Origin: Pseudomonadota bacterium
GTDB lineage: Bacteria > Pseudomonadota > Gammaproteobacteria > Xanthomonadales > Rhodanobacteraceae
Length of the DNA stretch: 64,000 nucleotides
Reading direction: 5' to 3'
Assembly: GCA_021827205.1 (NCBI GenBank)
Contig: JAKAWV010000012.1
Coordinates: forward strand, 1-64,000
Positions 24,643 through 35,093 of this stretch are shown one piece after another (position 1 is the first letter of the stretch; each line of letters begins with the position of its first letter). The position numbers and the translations under genes are program-made. A model generated the notes under the pieces. That model made no database searches. It was given only the letters and a program-made list of their open reading frames with translations, and was not told where the DNA came from.

Positions 24643-25014
24643 AAGGGGCGGTTCGCGCATGCCTGCCCCGGCTGGATCTGCCGGATGGATGGGCGAGAAT
24701 GCTACGGCTGATGACCGCCATCGCCTGCCGGATTCTGGAATGATGGTCGTGCACGGTGAAGGCGAGCAATCGTTGCTGGCGCGCGCGGTCGGCGGGTGAC
24801 CCAGGGCAAGCCGTCGGTCGCGTTGTGCGCTGCCGCCATCGCGCTGGCCTCGGTGAGCCCCGTAGCTGGCGCAATGGCCTTATCTGGTGACGGCGCTGAT
24901 GTGGCTGGTGCCCCGAATCGGCGCATCGAACGTGGCTGCGCGACGATGGTTGAAACCGCGCTGGAACCGTTGCACGCGCACACAGTCACATAGCAGTCCA
25001 CCCGGAGCATGCCC
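24643..25014. other. Gap after hpnJ with no recognisable gene
   Basis: This 372-bp stretch forms the right edge of the hopanoid island. A 65-codon frame from a GTG at 24796 has a signal-peptide-like start but no ribosome-binding site or family match, and I do not call it. No HpnK-like sequence is present. Confidence 0.4.
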
Positions 25015-26466
25015 ATGTCGGCGCAGCGCTATCCGTATTACCTGGCCAATGTCGCGCAGGCGCCCAACGCCGATCTCGAGGTCATCGACAAGTATCGCGG
25101 CACGCTTGCCGCGCGCGTGGCGCTGCCAGATGCGGCCACCATCGAGCGGGCCATTGCCGCTGCCGTGGCCGCCGAAACGCCGCTGCGCGCGCTGCCGCCG
25201 TATGCGCGCCAGCAAATACTGGAGCACTGCGTGGCGCGTTTTCGCGAACGTCAGGAAGAACTGGCGCTGACGCTATGCGTCGAGGCCGGAAAACCCATTC
25301 GCGACGCGCGCGGCGAGGTCACGCGCCTGATCGACACCTTCAAGGTCGCCGCCGAGGAAGCCGTGCGCATCGACGGCGAGGTGCTGAATCTGGAGATTTC
25401 GGCGCGCGCGCGCGGCTATCGCGGTTGCACCCGCCGCGTGCCGGTGGGCGCATGCAGCTTTATCACGCCATTCAATTTCCCGCTCAATCTGGTCGCGCAC
25501 AAGCTGGCGCCGGCGATCGCCGCGGGTTGCCCGTTCGTGCTCAAGCCCTCGGAGAAAACGCCGCTCGGCGCGCTGATCATCGGCGAGGTGCTGGCCGAGA
25601 CTGATCTGCCCGCGGGTGCGTTCTCGATCCTGCCGCTGCCCGGTGATCGCGCCGTCGCGCTGGTCGAGGACGCGCGCTTCAAGCTGCTGTCCTTCACCGG
25701 CGGCCAGATCGGCTGGGACCTGAAAGCCCGCGCCGGGCGCAAGAAGGTGCTGCTGGAGCTGGGCGGCAATGCCGCCTGCATCGTCGATGGCGATCAGCGC
25801 GCGCGCATGGACACCGTGGTCGCGCGCATGATCTTCGGCGCGTTTTACCAGTCCGGACAAAGCTGCATCAGCGTGCAGCGTATCCTCGTGCAGCGCGAGA
25901 TGTACGCCGAGTTCCGGCAACGCTTCGTGACCGCGGCCGCGGCGCTGCGCATGGGCGATCCGCGCGATGAAGCGGTGACACTGGGTCCAGTCATCGATGC
26001 CGTCGCCGCGGCGCGTTTGCGCGAGTGGCTCGACGAAGCCATCGGCAGCGGTGCGCGCCTGCTGTGCGGCGGCGCGGGCGCGGGCGCGGGCGTGCTGCTG
26101 CCCGCCAGCGTGCTGGAAAACCTGCCGCATGCAGCCAAGCTGTGGCGCGAGGAAGCCTTCGGCCCGATCGCCGCGCTGGAGCCTTTCGATGATTTCGACG
26201 CCGCCTTGCGCACGGTCAATGATTCCGAGTACGGCCTGCAGGCCGGCGTGTTCACCGACTCGATGGCGCATGCTCTGCGTGCGTGGGATGTGCTCGATGT
26301 CGGCGGCGTCATCGTCGGCGACGTGCCCAGCTTCCGCGTCGACAACATGCCTTATGGTGGCGTCAAACGCTCGGGCCTGGGCCGCGAGGGCATCCGCGCC
26401 AGCATTCTGGAGATGACCGAGCCACGCTTGCTGGTGATTCGCGAGCCAGCGGATGCAACCCACTGA
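25015..26466 (+). CDS. NAD(P)-dependent aldehyde dehydrogenase
   Basis: This is an aldehyde dehydrogenase superfamily enzyme that oxidises an aldehyde to its acid. The key residues are E248 in LLELGGNAA and C284 in SGQSCISVQR. ITPFNFPLNLVAHKLAPA (cofactor-binding region), KPSEKTPL, EEAFGPI and the C-terminal GGVKRSGLGREG are also present. At 483 residues it is full length. The sequence resembles the lactaldehyde, glyceraldehyde-phosphate and phosphonoacetaldehyde dehydrogenase branch, but the substrate cannot be assigned. I use the second ATG because GGAG lies 7 nt before it and overlaps the first. No clear operon partner. Confidence 0.9.
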   Translation: MSAQRYPYYLANVAQAPNADLEVIDKYRGTLAARVALPDAATIERAIAAAVAAETPLRALPPYARQQILEHCVARFRERQEELALTLCVEAGKPIRDARGEVTRLIDTFKVAAEEAVRIDGEVLNLEISARARGYRGCTRRVPVGACSFITPFNFPLNLVAHKLAPAIAAGCPFVLKPSEKTPLGALIIGEVLAETDLPAGAFSILPLPGDRAVALVEDARFKLLSFTGGQIGWDLKARAGRKKVLLELGGNAACIVDGDQRARMDTVVARMIFGAFYQSGQSCISVQRILVQREMYAEFRQRFVTAAAALRMGDPRDEAVTLGPVIDAVAAARLREWLDEAIGSGARLLCGGAGAGAGVLLPASVLENLPHAAKLWREEAFGPIAALEPFDDFDAALRTVNDSEYGLQAGVFTDSMAHALRAWDVLDVGGVIVGDVPSFRVDNMPYGGVKRSGLGREGIRASILEMTEPRLLVIREPADATH

Positions 26467-26585
26467 CGCCGCGCGCGCACCCAGGATCTGGTCGCTTGTG
26501 AACGTCATGTCAGCGCCGGCTCGTGGGTCGTACCCTCACCCTTCTCCCGGCGGGTGAGGAGCCCACCTCTGCCATCAACGACACC

Positions 26586-27182
26586 ATGCCTGAAACCTTG
26601 ATCGCCGCTGCGCAGCACGCACAAAGCGTGCGTGGCAGCCGCTTTCTGGCTGACGCGGCGCCGGTGGCCGATGCCGCCGCCGCCATGCGCTGGCTGGCAG
26701 CGCAACGCCACACCGACGCTACGCACAACTGCTGGGCGTGGCGCTGCGGCGCCGAGTACCGCAGCAGCGACGACGGCGAGCCCGGCGGCAGCGCCGGGCG
26801 GCCGATTCTGCAGGCCATCGACGCGCAAGGCCTGGACTGCGTGGTGGTGCGTGTGGCGCGCTGGTTCGGCGGCACCAAGTTGGGCGTGGGCGGGCTGCTG
26901 CGCGCCTACGGTGGCTGCGCGGCGGAATGTCTGCGCACGGCGCCGCGGCGTGTGCTCATGGCCATGACCACGGCACGCATCACAGCCGACCCTGCGACTC
27001 TGGCGCGATTGCGCGGGCGCTTGCCGGTGTTCGCCGCGCGCATCGATGGCGATACCTCGATGAACACCGTGCTGCACCTGCAATTGCCGCTCGAACAAGT
27101 TCCGGCGCTACGCGAATGGCTGGCCGGGCACACGCGGGGCCAGGGCCACTGCACGTTGGCCGGCGCCGCGGACGCACGCTGA
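26586..27182 (+). CDS. yigZ: YigZ/IMPACT (UPF0029) family protein
   Basis: This belongs to the YigZ/IMPACT family, conserved proteins with unclear bacterial function; eukaryotic IMPACT regulates the translation kinase GCN2. The N-terminal domain shows RGSRFLADAAPV, THNCWAWRCG, SDDGEPGGSAGRPIL and VRVARWFGGTKLGVGGLLRAYGG, all hallmark segments. A C-terminal ferredoxin-like half follows. The start at 26586 gives 198 residues. An upstream extension to 26523 reads as non-conserved. It precedes the ABC exporter by 54 bp. Confidence 0.9.
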   Translation: MPETLIAAAQHAQSVRGSRFLADAAPVADAAAAMRWLAAQRHTDATHNCWAWRCGAEYRSSDDGEPGGSAGRPILQAIDAQGLDCVVVRVARWFGGTKLGVGGLLRAYGGCAAECLRTAPRRVLMAMTTARITADPATLARLRGRLPVFAARIDGDTSMNTVLHLQLPLEQVPALREWLAGHTRGQGHCTLAGAADAR

Positions 27183-27236
27183 CGCGAAAGCAACGGTGCA
27201 ACCTCTACACTGGCGTTTTCTCCGAGCAGCAGTTCC

Positions 27237-29000
27237 ATGACCGAAGCCCCACGCCCACGCGGCCGCAATCTGCGCGCCCTCACCCGCCTGTGGCCGTACG
27301 TGCGCCCGCACCGCGCACTGGCGCTGGGCTGGGTGGTGTTTCTGGCGCTGTCCTCCAGCTCCACGCTGGCGCTGCCCTATGGCGTGCGGCTGATGATCGA
27401 CCACGGCTTTAGTCACAACAACGCGACCGCGCTCAACCGCAGTTTTCTGCTGTTGTTCATGATCGCGCTGGTATTGGCGCTGGCCACTGCCGGGCGCTAT
27501 TTCTGCATTTCGCTACTGGGCGAGCGCGCCGTCACCGCGTTGCGCGAGCACCTGTACGCGCACCTGATCGGCCAGGACGTGAGCTTTTTCGAGCGTCTGC
27601 GCGTGGGCGAGGTGAACTCGCGTCTGGGCACCGATACGCAAGTGGTGCAGGACATGCTCGGCTCGGGCGTGTCGGTGGCGCTGCGCAGCATGGTCACGCT
27701 GCTCGGCGCATCGGCGCTGATGGTGTGGACGCAGCCGCATCTGGCCGGCATGACCGCGCTGGTGATCCCCGGCGTGATCCTGCCGATCCTGCTGTTCGGG
27801 CGCCGCGTGCAAAAGCTCTCGCGCAGCAATCAGGACCGCATCGCCGATACCGCCGCGATCGCCAACGAAACCTTGAATGCCGCCAGCACGGTCAAGGCTT
27901 ACGCGCGCGAGAGCATCGAAATCGGACGCTACCATGCCGCGCTCATGCAAGCGCTGCGCAGCGCGCAGCAGCGCATTGGCACGCGCGCCGGACTCACCGC
28001 CACGGTGATCGTGCTGGTGTTCGGCGCGGTTACGCTGGTGCTGTGGTCCGGCGCGCGCGAAGTCGTCGCCGGCCAGCTCAGCGCCGGCGTGCTCGGCCAG
28101 TTCGTGCTGTATGCGGTGTTCGCCGCCGGCGCCATCGGCGCGCTGGCCGAAACCTGGGGCGAGGTGCAGCGCGCCGCCGGCGCGATGGAGCGTATCGACG
28201 AACTGCTGGCCGAGCAGCCCAGGCTGATCGCGCCGGCGCAGCCGCACGCCTTGCCGCAACCGCTGCGCGGAGAGATCGCCTTCGAAGCGGTCGAGTTTCA
28301 CTATCCCACGCGCCCGGATGCGCCGGCGCTGAAGCAATTCAACCTGCGCGTGCGTCCCGGCGAGACGGTGGCGCTGGTCGGCCCTTCCGGGGCCGGCAAG
28401 ACCACGGTGCTGCAATTGTTGTTGCGCTTTTATGATCCGCGGCAAGGGCGCATCACCCTTGACGGGATCGACTTGCGCGAGTTCGATCCCGGCGCGCTGC
28501 GTCAGGCCATCGCGCTGGTGCCGCAGGAGCCGGTGCTGTTCCACGCCAGCGCCGCCGACAACATTCGCTTCGGCCGCGCCGATGCCAACGATGCCGCGGT
28601 GATCGGCGCCGCGCAAGCCGCCGAGGCTGACGTCTTCATCCGCGAGCTGCCGCAGGGCTATGCCATGCCGCTGGGCGAGCGCGGCGTGCGCCTGTCCGGT
28701 GGCCAGAAGCAACGCATCGCCATCGCCCGCGCGCTGCTCAAGAACGCGCCGGTGCTGCTATTGGACGAGGCCACCGCCAGCCTCGATGCGCAGTCCGAGG
28801 CCGCCATCCAGAAAGCTCTCGCGCGCCTGCACCACGGCCAGACCACGCTGGTGATCGCGCACCGCCTCGCCACCGTGCAGCGCGCCGATCGCATCGTGGT
28901 CATGGATGCCGGCCAGATCGTCGCCGAAGGCACGCACGAACAACTGCTGACGCAAGGCGGGCTGTACGCCGACCTCGCGCGTCTGCAACTGCTCGCCTGA
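27237..29000 (+). CDS. MsbA-like ABC exporter (fused membrane and ATPase domains)
   Basis: This is a half-size ABC exporter expected to work as a homodimer in the inner membrane. Residues about 20-310 form six membrane helices with the typical cytoplasmic loops (FFERLRVGEVNSRLGTDTQVVQ). Residues about 340-585 are the ATPase: Walker A GPSGAGKTT, the Q-loop VPQEPVLF, the signature LSGGQKQRIAIARAL, Walker B VLLLDEATASLD and the H-loop IAHRLAT. At 587 residues it matches lipid or peptide exporters. The cargo is unknown. Lipid A export is possible, but no lpxK or other LPS gene is adjacent. Confidence 0.92.
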   Translation: MTEAPRPRGRNLRALTRLWPYVRPHRALALGWVVFLALSSSSTLALPYGVRLMIDHGFSHNNATALNRSFLLLFMIALVLALATAGRYFCISLLGERAVTALREHLYAHLIGQDVSFFERLRVGEVNSRLGTDTQVVQDMLGSGVSVALRSMVTLLGASALMVWTQPHLAGMTALVIPGVILPILLFGRRVQKLSRSNQDRIADTAAIANETLNAASTVKAYARESIEIGRYHAALMQALRSAQQRIGTRAGLTATVIVLVFGAVTLVLWSGAREVVAGQLSAGVLGQFVLYAVFAAGAIGALAETWGEVQRAAGAMERIDELLAEQPRLIAPAQPHALPQPLRGEIAFEAVEFHYPTRPDAPALKQFNLRVRPGETVALVGPSGAGKTTVLQLLLRFYDPRQGRITLDGIDLREFDPGALRQAIALVPQEPVLFHASAADNIRFGRADANDAAVIGAAQAAEADVFIRELPQGYAMPLGERGVRLSGGQKQRIAIARALLKNAPVLLLDEATASLDAQSEAAIQKALARLHHGQTTLVIAHRLATVQRADRIVVMDAGQIVAEGTHEQLLTQGGLYADLARLQLLA

Positions 29001-29041
29001 TCCAGCGCGCCGGTGGTTGCTGCACGATTGGCGGGGTGGGC

Positions 29042-29806
29042 TTACAGCGCGAACTGTTCGTCCAGAATGCGCTCGGCCAGCTTGTGCTCGGGATCGAACA
29101 GCAGGGTCACGGCGTGTTCGGACTGCGAGCGCACCACGACGCTGCGGATGTCGCGCACTTCGTGGAAATCGGCGGTGGCGCTGACCGGGCGCAGCTCGGG
29201 CTCGCGCACTTCGATGCGCACCTGGGTATCCACCGGCAACAGCGCGCCGCGCCAGCGCCGCGGACGGAATGGACTGATCGGCGTCAACGCCAGCACATTG
29301 GCGTCCAGCGGCAGGATGGGACCGTGCGCGGAGAGGTTGTAGGCGGTCGAGCCGGCCGGTGTCGCCACCAGCGCGCCGTCACAGATCAGCTCGTCGAGCT
29401 TGACGCGATCGTTGAGGGCTATCTGCAAATGCGCGGCCTGATTGGTCTGGCGCAGCAGCGAAACCTCGTTGAAGGCCAGCGCTTCCTCGCTGCCATCGTC
29501 GCGCGTTTGCACGCGCATGTGCAGCGGCGCCAGCGGGGTGGCGTGCGCGCGCGCCAGACGCGCGGGTAGATCCTCGGCACGATAATGGTTCATCAGAAAT
29601 CCGACCTTGCCCAGCTTCATGCCGAACACTGGCACACGCAGGTCGAGCATGGCGTGCAGCGTGCGCAGCATGAAGCCATCGCCGCCCAACGCCACCAGCA
29701 CGCTGGCGTGTTGCGGCGCCACCTCGCCGTAACGTGCGATAAGCTCGGCGCGCGCGCGCTGCGCCTCAGCCGATAGGTTGGCCAGAAAAGCGATGTGCGT
29801 GCTCAC
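29042..29806 (-). CDS. nadK: NAD kinase
   Basis: This enzyme phosphorylates NAD to NADP in the cytoplasm. The catalytic GGDG is at residues 41-44 ([11 protein letters not shown]). FNEVSLLR stands for the NE/D motif, and the glycine-rich [19 protein letters not shown] is typical. The C-terminus has [10 protein letters not shown] and a beta-rich end. The GTG at 29806 gives 254 residues, close to the short NAD kinases of Xanthomonadales. The open frame further upstream runs into the glutamate dehydrogenase gene. It follows that gene by 40 bp on the same strand, so the NAD-dependent dehydrogenase and NAD kinase may be co-transcribed. Confidence 0.92.
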   Translation of the reverse strand: MSTHIAFLANLSAEAQRARAELIARYGEVAPQHASVLVALGGDGFMLRTLHAMLDLRVPVFGMKLGKVGFLMNHYRAEDLPARLARAHATPLAPLHMRVQTRDDGSEEALAFNEVSLLRQTNQAAHLQIALNDRVKLDELICDGALVATPAGSTAYNLSAHGPILPLDANVLALTPISPFRPRRWRGALLPVDTQVRIEVREPELRPVSATADFHEVRDIRSVVVRSQSEHAVTLLFDPEHKLAERILDEQFAL

Positions 29807-29846
29807 GCGCGCATTGCCATCGCCATCGGTTTGCGCCGCGCGTGGT

Positions 29847-32800
29847 TCACGCGACGCCGGCCTGCGCCAGTTGCGCCAGGCGCCGCACCGCGACCGATGC
29901 GATCGGGTAATCCAGCGGCAGTGCACGGATCTCGCCGAGCATGGTCAGCGTGTAGCGCAGACCGGCATCGTCGCGGCCCAGCCACGCCTCGACGCCAAGC
30001 CCGCTGCCCAGCACCTGCACCGCGAGCTGGCGGTGCTGGTGCGCCAGTTCGTCGCGCAGCGCGCCGCGCGCCTGCGCGTGCCAGCGGCTTTCCACGGGCA
30101 GTTCCTCGATGCGTGTGCGCATCCAGTCCAGCTCCAGCGCCGCGCCCAGCTCGAAGAACGTATGCGCCACGCGGGCGATGGCCTGGCCGCTGTCGTGCGC
30201 CACTTCCACCACGTCCAGCGCCAGACCCAGCGTCGGCAGCGCCGCCAACTGCTCGGCCAGCGGTCGCGGCAGACCCGCCTGCAGCCAGCGCCGCACCAGT
30301 TCGTCGTGCGCCTTGCGGCCCGGCTCGGGCAGGCTTTGTGGGATGGCGGTGCGCACCTCGGCGAAGCCGGCGGCATAGCGCTCGACCTGCGCGGCGATGT
30401 CCAGCGCCGCGCCCGGCCGGTTGAGCAGCCAGCGCGTGAGGCTGCGCACCAGTTCCCACACCGCGAGCACTGCATCGATCTGCACCGCGTCGGTGACGCT
30501 GCCGTCCAGCGCCTCGATCTCGGCCCACAGCTCGCGCGCCAGCAACACCTCGCGGGCGATGGTGAAGGCCTTGGCGATCGCTGCGGCACCCTGCCCGGTG
30601 TCTTCCTGCATGCGCAGCATGAAGCTGGCGCCCATGCGATTGACCAGGGTATTGGTGACCGCGGTGGCGATGATTTCGCGCTTCAGGCGGTGGCGTTGCA
30701 TGTGCGCCGCGTACGGGCCGTGCAGCGGCTCGGGGAAATAGCGCTGCAGCTCGCGCGACAGATACGCATCCTCGGGTACATCCGAGTCCAGCAACTGCTG
30801 GTAGATCTTGATCTTGTCGTAGGACAGCAGGATCGCCAGCTCCGGCCGCGTGAGGCCCAGGCCGCGCGTCCTGCGTTCAGCGAGTTCGGTGTCGCTGGGC
30901 AGGAACTCGATGGCGCGGTCCAGCGTGCCCTCGGCTTCCAGCGTGCGGATCAGGTGCCCGAACGAGCCCAGGCGCTTCACCGCCATGTGCTCCATCAGGC
31001 TGATGGCCTGGTTCTGACGGTAGTTGTCCCACAACACCAGACGCGCGATCTCGTCGGTCATGCCGGGCAGCAGGCGATTGCGCGCGGCCTCGTCCAGTTC
31101 GCCGCGTTGCACGGCATCGTTGAGCAGGATCTTGATATTGACCTCGTGATCCGAGGTGTCCACGCCGGCCGAGTTGTCGATGAAATCGGTGTTCATCTGC
31201 ACGCCGTGGAAAGCCGCCTCGATGCGCCCGCGCTGGGTCAGGCCGAGGTTGCCGCCCTCGCCGATGATCTTGCAACGCAGTTCATTGCCGTTGAGACGGA
31301 TGGCGTTGTTGGCGCGGTCGCCGGCGTCGGCGTTGCTCTCGCTGCTGGCCTTCACGTAAGTACCGATGCCGCCGTTCCAGAGCAGGTCCACCGGCGCCTT
31401 GAGGATCGCGCGCAGCAGATCGGTCGGCGCCATGTGCTCGACCTCGTCGCCGATGCCCAGCGCGGCGCGCACTTCGGGCGAGATCGGTATCGACTTGGCG
31501 CTGCGCGGCCAGATGCCGCCGCCCTTGGAGATCGTGCTCTTGTCGTAGTCCTGCCAGCTCGAGCGCGGCAGCTTGCACATGCGCTCGTGCTCGACGAACG
31601 AACGCGCGGCGTCGGGGTTGGGATCGAGAAAAATATCGCGGTGATCGAACGCGGCCAGCAGGCGAATGTGCCGCGACTGCAACATGGCGTTGCCGAACAC
31701 ATCGCCGGACAAGTCGCCCACCCCGACGCAGGTGAAATCCTCGCGCTGGCAATCACGGCCCAGCGCGCGGAAGTGGCGCTTCACCGACTCCCAGCCGCCA
31801 CGCGCGGTGATCGCCATGCGTTTGTGGTCATAGCCGTTGGAGCCGCCCGAGGCGAACGCGTCACCCAGCCAGTAGTCGTGCTCGATGGAGATGCTGTTGG
31901 CGATATCCGAGAAGGTCGCCGTGCCCTTGTCCGCGGCCACCACCAGATACGGATCATCGCCATCGTGGCGCACCACATCGGCTGGCGGCACGATCGCGCC
32001 CTCGATGATGTTGTCGGTGATGTCCAGCAGCGCGTTGACAAACAGGCGATAGCAGGCGATGCCCTCGGCCAGTTGCGCCTCGCGATCGCCGCCGACAGGC
32101 GGTCGCTTGACGAAGAAACCGCCCTTGGAACCCACCGGCACGATCACCGTGTTCTTGACCATCTGCGCCTTGACCAGGCCCAGCACCTCGGTGCGGAAAT
32201 CCTCGCGCCGGTCGGACCAGCGCAGACCGCCGCGCGCCACCGGTCCGAAGCGCAGGTGGATGCCCTCGACGCGCGGGCTGTAGACGAAGATTTCGCGGAA
32301 GGGCCTGGGCTTGGGCAGCTCGGGCACGCGCGCGCAATCGAACTTGTAGTTGATGTACTCGCGCATCGCGCCACCCGGGCGCTGGAAATAGCCGGTGCGC
32401 AGCGTGGCGCGCACCACGCCCAGGAACAAACGCAGGATGCGGTCGTCATCGAGACTTTGCACATCGTCCAGCGCGGCTTTCAGCGCCTGCTCGATGCGCG
32501 CGACCTGCTCGGCGCGCGGCAGCGCCATGGCCTGCACCAGATCCTCGATCAGCGCGGGATTGCGCTGGCGCAGACCGGCATCGGCCAGCGCCTCAAGCTC
32601 GATCTTGAATTGCGCCTGCGCGGCGGCATCGTGCTGCTCGCGGCGCGGATCGAACCTGGCCAGGAACAGCTCGATCAGCAGCCCGGCGATCAGCGGATAG
32701 CGCCCGATCACCTCCTCCATGTATGGCTGCGAATACGGCAGCCCGACCTGCAGCAGGTACTTGCAGTAGCCGCGCAACACCGCGACCTGGCGCCATTCCA

Positions 32801-34751
32801 GGCGTGCCCCCAGCACCAGCCGGTTGAAGCCGTCGTTCTCGGCCTGCCCGCGCCAGGTCGCGGCGAAAGCTTCAGCGAAGGGGGCGGCGACGCTCGCGAC
32901 CGGGAATGCCAGCCCGACCGGCTCGGCCAGATCGAAATCGTGGATGGTCACCGGCGTGCCGTGCATTTCCAGCTCAAGCAGGTGTTCGGCGCTGATGCGC
33001 ACGCCGAGGTTTTCCAGCATCGGCAGCGCATCGGACAGCGGCACCGGCGCGCCGAAGTGGATGATCTTGAAGCGCAGCGCGCCGCTGCCGCCGACGCGAT
33101 ACAGTGTGATCGCGGCATCGTCGGCGTCGCGCAGACCGGCGAGATGCTGCACATCGTCGGCGGCCAGTTCGGCGCCGACGTCCTCGATGTAATCGGTGGG
33201 CAGCAGGCGACCAAAACGGTTGGCCAGGCGCAAGCCCTTTTCCTCGCCGTGGCGATGGATCAGCACCTCGCGCAGATCGTCGTGCCAGTTGCGCGACAGC
33301 GCGGCGACCGCTTGTTCCAGCGCGGCGACATCTATTTGCACGTGCGCGCCGGCGCGCGGACGCACCACGGCGTACAGGCGCGCCAGCGGCGATTCATCCA
33401 CCAGCACCTGCGAGTCGATGCGATCGCCGCGAAGCGAATCGCGCAGCATGTGCTCAAGACGCTCGCGCACGCCTTCGCTGAAGCGCTCGCGCGGCAGGTA
33501 GATCAGGCACGAATAAAAACGCGCGTAACGATCGGCGCGCAGGAACAGGCGCGGGCGCGCGCGCTCGGCCAGGCCCAGCACACCCATCGCCGTGGCTGCC
33601 AGTTCCTCGGTGCTGGCCTGGAACAATTCGTCGCGCGGCATGGTTTCGAGAATGTGACGCAGCGCCTTGCCCAAATGCGCATCGCGGCGCAGACCGGAGC
33701 GTTCCAGAATCGCGCTGACGCGCTGACGCACCAGCGGAATCTCCTGCGGGCGCGCGGTGTAGGCCGAGGAAGTGAACAGGCCAAGAAAGCGCTGCTCCGC
33801 TACCGGCTTGCCCTTGGCATCGAAGCGCAGCACGCCGATGTAATCCATGTACCCGGCACGGTGCACGGTGGCGCGCGCATTGGTCTTGGTCAGGATCACC
33901 GTCTGTGGCGCTCCGGATTGCGGCAGGCCGCTGGCGACCAGGCTCTTCAGCGAGCGCGACGCATGCGAACGCTCGCGCTCACGCAGGATGCCCAAGCCCG
34001 AGTGCGCGATCGCGCGCAGGACTTCGTCGCCGCCCTCGGTGACCACTTCGTACTCGCGATACCCCAGTAGCGTGAAATTGTCGGCGGCCACCCAACGCAG
34101 GAATTCCTGCGCCTCGCCCACGCTGGCCGTGTCCATGCCCGGCTGCCGCGGCAACTGCGCGGCGATCCCCAGCATGCGCTCGCGCATCGCGCCCCAGTCG
34201 CTCACCGCGGCGCGCACATCGGCCAGCGCGGATTCGATCGCGGCCTGCAGGCGCATCACTTCGCTGGCATCGGCGAGGCGGTCGATCTCCAGATACATCA
34301 GCGATTCGGCCGCGCCACCCTCGCCCAATCCAAGCAGGTTGCCGCCGGCATCGCGACGAACGCTCAGCACCGGGTGCAGCAGGGTATGGGTGTCGAGGTT
34401 CTCGGCGCGCACCGCCATGCTCACCGAGTCGACCAGAAACGGCATGTCGTCGGTGAGAATGCTGATTGCGGTAAACAGGTTCTCCCCGCCCTGCCCATCG
34501 CTTTCGGGCTTGTGCACCAGCACGCGTGCCTGACCGGCGCGGCGCTCGCGCATGAAGCCCAGCAGGTGCGTGGCCAGCGCCGCCCAGTCATCGGCCGGCC
34601 GCGAAGACAGCTCGCTGTCGGCCACGCGCCCGAGCAGCGCCTGTGCGAACGGAGCCCCGATCTGCTTGTGCTGCACCGCCAGCTTGCCGGCGACTTCCTT
34701 GATCAGGGCCATATGCGTCATCGAGCGATCACTCTGGGCTAGCGCGTTCAT
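29847..34751 (-). CDS. NAD-specific glutamate dehydrogenase, large (1600-residue) class
   Basis: This enzyme oxidises glutamate to 2-oxoglutarate and ammonia with NAD and mainly serves glutamate catabolism. It is a single giant chain. The N-terminal half (about 700 residues) holds ACT-like regulatory segments. The catalytic core shows [33 protein letters not shown] and [15 protein letters not shown] with the substrate lysines, then the nucleotide-binding [17 protein letters not shown] and the long C-terminal helical part. The ATG at 34751 has GGA 7 nt upstream and gives 1634 residues. An ATG ten codons earlier is less likely. A 1430-codon open frame on the other strand is a composition shadow. 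Confidence 0.95.
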   Translation of the reverse strand: MNALAQSDRSMTHMALIKEVAGKLAVQHKQIGAPFAQALLGRVADSELSSRPADDWAALATHLLGFMRERRAGQARVLVHKPESDGQGGENLFTAISILTDDMPFLVDSVSMAVRAENLDTHTLLHPVLSVRRDAGGNLLGLGEGGAAESLMYLEIDRLADASEVMRLQAAIESALADVRAAVSDWGAMRERMLGIAAQLPRQPGMDTASVGEAQEFLRWVAADNFTLLGYREYEVVTEGGDEVLRAIAHSGLGILRERERSHASRSLKSLVASGLPQSGAPQTVILTKTNARATVHRAGYMDYIGVLRFDAKGKPVAEQRFLGLFTSSAYTARPQEIPLVRQRVSAILERSGLRRDAHLGKALRHILETMPRDELFQASTEELAATAMGVLGLAERARPRLFLRADRYARFYSCLIYLPRERFSEGVRERLEHMLRDSLRGDRIDSQVLVDESPLARLYAVVRPRAGAHVQIDVAALEQAVAALSRNWHDDLREVLIHRHGEEKGLRLANRFGRLLPTDYIEDVGAELAADDVQHLAGLRDADDAAITLYRVGGSGALRFKIIHFGAPVPLSDALPMLENLGVRISAEHLLELEMHGTPVTIHDFDLAEPVGLAFPVASVAAPFAEAFAATWRGQAENDGFNRLVLGARLEWRQVAVLRGYCKYLLQVGLPYSQPYMEEVIGRYPLIAGLLIELFLARFDPRREQHDAAAQAQFKIELEALADAGLRQRNPALIEDLVQAMALPRAEQVARIEQALKAALDDVQSLDDDRILRLFLGVVRATLRTGYFQRPGGAMREYINYKFDCARVPELPKPRPFREIFVYSPRVEGIHLRFGPVARGGLRWSDRREDFRTEVLGLVKAQMVKNTVIVPVGSKGGFFVKRPPVGGDREAQLAEGIACYRLFVNALLDITDNIIEGAIVPPADVVRHDGDDPYLVVAADKGTATFSDIANSISIEHDYWLGDAFASGGSNGYDHKRMAITARGGWESVKRHFRALGRDCQREDFTCVGVGDLSGDVFGNAMLQSRHIRLLAAFDHRDIFLDPNPDAARSFVEHERMCKLPRSSWQDYDKSTISKGGGIWPRSAKSIPISPEVRAALGIGDEVEHMAPTDLLRAILKAPVDLLWNGGIGTYVKASSESNADAGDRANNAIRLNGNELRCKIIGEGGNLGLTQRGRIEAAFHGVQMNTDFIDNSAGVDTSDHEVNIKILLNDAVQRGELDEAARNRLLPGMTDEIARLVLWDNYRQNQAISLMEHMAVKRLGSFGHLIRTLEAEGTLDRAIEFLPSDTELAERRTRGLGLTRPELAILLSYDKIKIYQQLLDSDVPEDAYLSRELQRYFPEPLHGPYAAHMQRHRLKREIIATAVTNTLVNRMGASFMLRMQEDTGQGAAAIAKAFTIAREVLLARELWAEIEALDGSVTDAVQIDAVLAVWELVRSLTRWLLNRPGAALDIAAQVERYAAGFAEVRTAIPQSLPEPGRKAHDELVRRWLQAGLPRPLAEQLAALPTLGLALDVVEVAHDSGQAIARVAHTFFELGAALELDWMRTRIEELPVESRWHAQARGALRDELAHQHRQLAVQVLGSGLGVEAWLGRDDAGLRYTLTMLGEIRALPLDYPIASVAVRRLAQLAQAGVA

Positions 34752-35093
34752 GGGGGTTCCGTGGCAGAAATGGGATGGCACAACAGACCTGTGCCCAGCC
34801 CGAAAGTTTACCCCCGCGAGGTGACGCCCGGCAGTGACATGGTGGCGAGTCAGTCAGCAAAACCGTACCGTAAAACGATCTCGCCGCTGAAAACAAAGAA
34901 ACCCATGACCAATGGTGGGCAAGATGGGGTTCTCCCGTACACGTCGGCTGTCAGCGTCAGCGCATCGACGGCCCCGCCGGGAGTGCCTGAGAGGCGGTCG
35001 CCAAGTCGAGCCCCCGCCAGCACCCGTGGCCGGCGGGGGCAGACAGCCGATCTGCCGCCCCCGTAGCCAGGCTGGGCGTGGTTTGTCGCCGGC
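34752..35093. other. Gap upstream of the glutamate dehydrogenase gene with a GC-rich hairpin
   Basis: This 342-bp stretch separates the permease stop from the dehydrogenase start, both on the minus strand. A hairpin with 9-bp GC arms lies at 35010-35018 and 35032-35040 (GCCCCCGCC/GGCGGGGGC). It has no T-run, so it is at most a weak terminator of the permease operon. An A/T-richer patch at about 34855-34915 could hold the dehydrogenase promoter. No gene seen. Confidence 0.4.

Noticed and set aside
24796..24993. 65-codon frame with a signal-peptide-like start just before the aldehyde dehydrogenase
   Set aside because: It starts with GTG, has no ribosome-binding site and matches nothing I know; the hydrophobic start is easily produced by alanine-rich GC sequence.
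29778..34070. 1430-codon open frame on the plus strand
   Set aside because: It is antisense to the large glutamate dehydrogenase gene, whose protein is fully conserved; the plus-strand product is low-complexity and has no recognisable domain.
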